Positions 19,599-19,667 of a stretch of DNA of 19,667 bases are shown in pieces. The stretch is taken from contig PFEM01000037.1 of assembly GCA_002793635.1 (NCBI GenBank), forward strand, positions 1 through 19,667, read 5' to 3'. Source of the stretch: Candidatus Shapirobacteria bacterium CG10_big_fil_rev_8_21_14_0_10_48_15 (GTDB lineage Bacteria; Patescibacteriota; Microgenomatia; PFEM01). The notes under the pieces are model-generated. The model worked only from the letters and a program-made list of their open reading frames with translations, was not told the DNA's origin and did not search any database. Positions within the stretch are counted from its first letter, which is position 1. The number at the start of each line of letters is the position of its first letter. A program made the position numbers and the translations under genes.

Positions 19599-19667
19599 GC
19601 CGAGGTGGCGGAATTGGCAGACGCGCAGGTCTCAAAAACCTGTCCCGCAACAGCGGGATGCGGGTTC
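19599..19667 (+). tRNA. tRNA-Leu (anticodon CAA), 3' end beyond the window
   Basis: Starts GCCGAGGTGGCGGAATTGGC, the usual bacterial tRNA-Leu acceptor and D-arm beginning. The anticodon stem CAGGT/ACCTG encloses the loop CTCAAAA, giving anticodon CAA (reads UUG). A long class II variable arm TCCCGC/GCGGGA follows, then the T-arm start GCGGGTTC, where the window ends. Confidence 0.93.

Overview
The window looks like a chromosomal segment of a small-genome bacterium, most likely a member of the Candidate Phyla Radiation (Patescibacteria). This is inferred from gene content and style, not proven: a compact type IV pilus operon (pilB-pilT-pilC-pilin), a shortened clamp-loader delta'-like protein, TPR and LytR_C-type small proteins, many short unknown membrane proteins, very tight gene packing, and strong -10 boxes only 5-10 nt upstream of several start codons. 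TGA is used as a stop codon (for example pilC), so the recoded UGA-glycine code of Gracilibacteria/Absconditabacteria does not apply.

Layout. (1) 1-4214, minus strand: pilB, pilT, pilC and the start of a prepilin gene that runs off the left edge, driven by one promoter in front of pilB. (2) 4314-5003, plus: a delta'-like clamp-loader subunit. (3) 5193-5960, minus: an unrecognised exported protein with its own promoter, a strong Shine-Dalgarno and an elaborate nested terminator; it looks foreign to its surroundings. (4) 6090-11229, plus: gyrB, inorganic pyrophosphatase and gyrA, with a 29-bp direct duplication and a hairpin between gyrB and ppa. (5) 11279-12226, minus: a complete Xer-type tyrosine recombinase, followed by about 1.1 kb without a convincing gene. 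That stretch holds two related Xer/dif-like sequences, two good promoters, a DnaA-box sequence, a 10-bp tandem repeat, several hairpins and a palindromic repeat that recurs elsewhere in the window. (6) 13329-14805, minus: yebC and a polytopic membrane protein overlapping its end. (7) 14891-15499, plus: a TPR plus HIRAN-like protein. (8) 15491-18239, minus: an operon-like run of lgt-like, DksA/TraR-like zinc finger, RluA-type pseudouridine synthase and LCP/LytR_C-like genes. (9) 18286-18750, plus: a small YdjM-like membrane protein. (10) 18729-19289, minus: elongation factor P. (11) 19382-19667, plus: a promoter, tRNA-Leu 5' fragments and a tRNA-Leu(CAA) cut by the right edge.

How the parts relate. 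Supercoiling (GyrA, GyrB), pyrophosphate removal (Ppa) and chromosome dimer resolution (Xer plus a putative dif) are adjacent. EF-P and YebC, both linked to translation through difficult proline-rich stretches, lie within 5 kb of each other. The most unusual features are the Xer-site pair, one of which sits on the recombinase gene's own promoter, the dispersed CACCCCTGGGGTG palindrome family, and a recurrent leaderless-mRNA promoter architecture.
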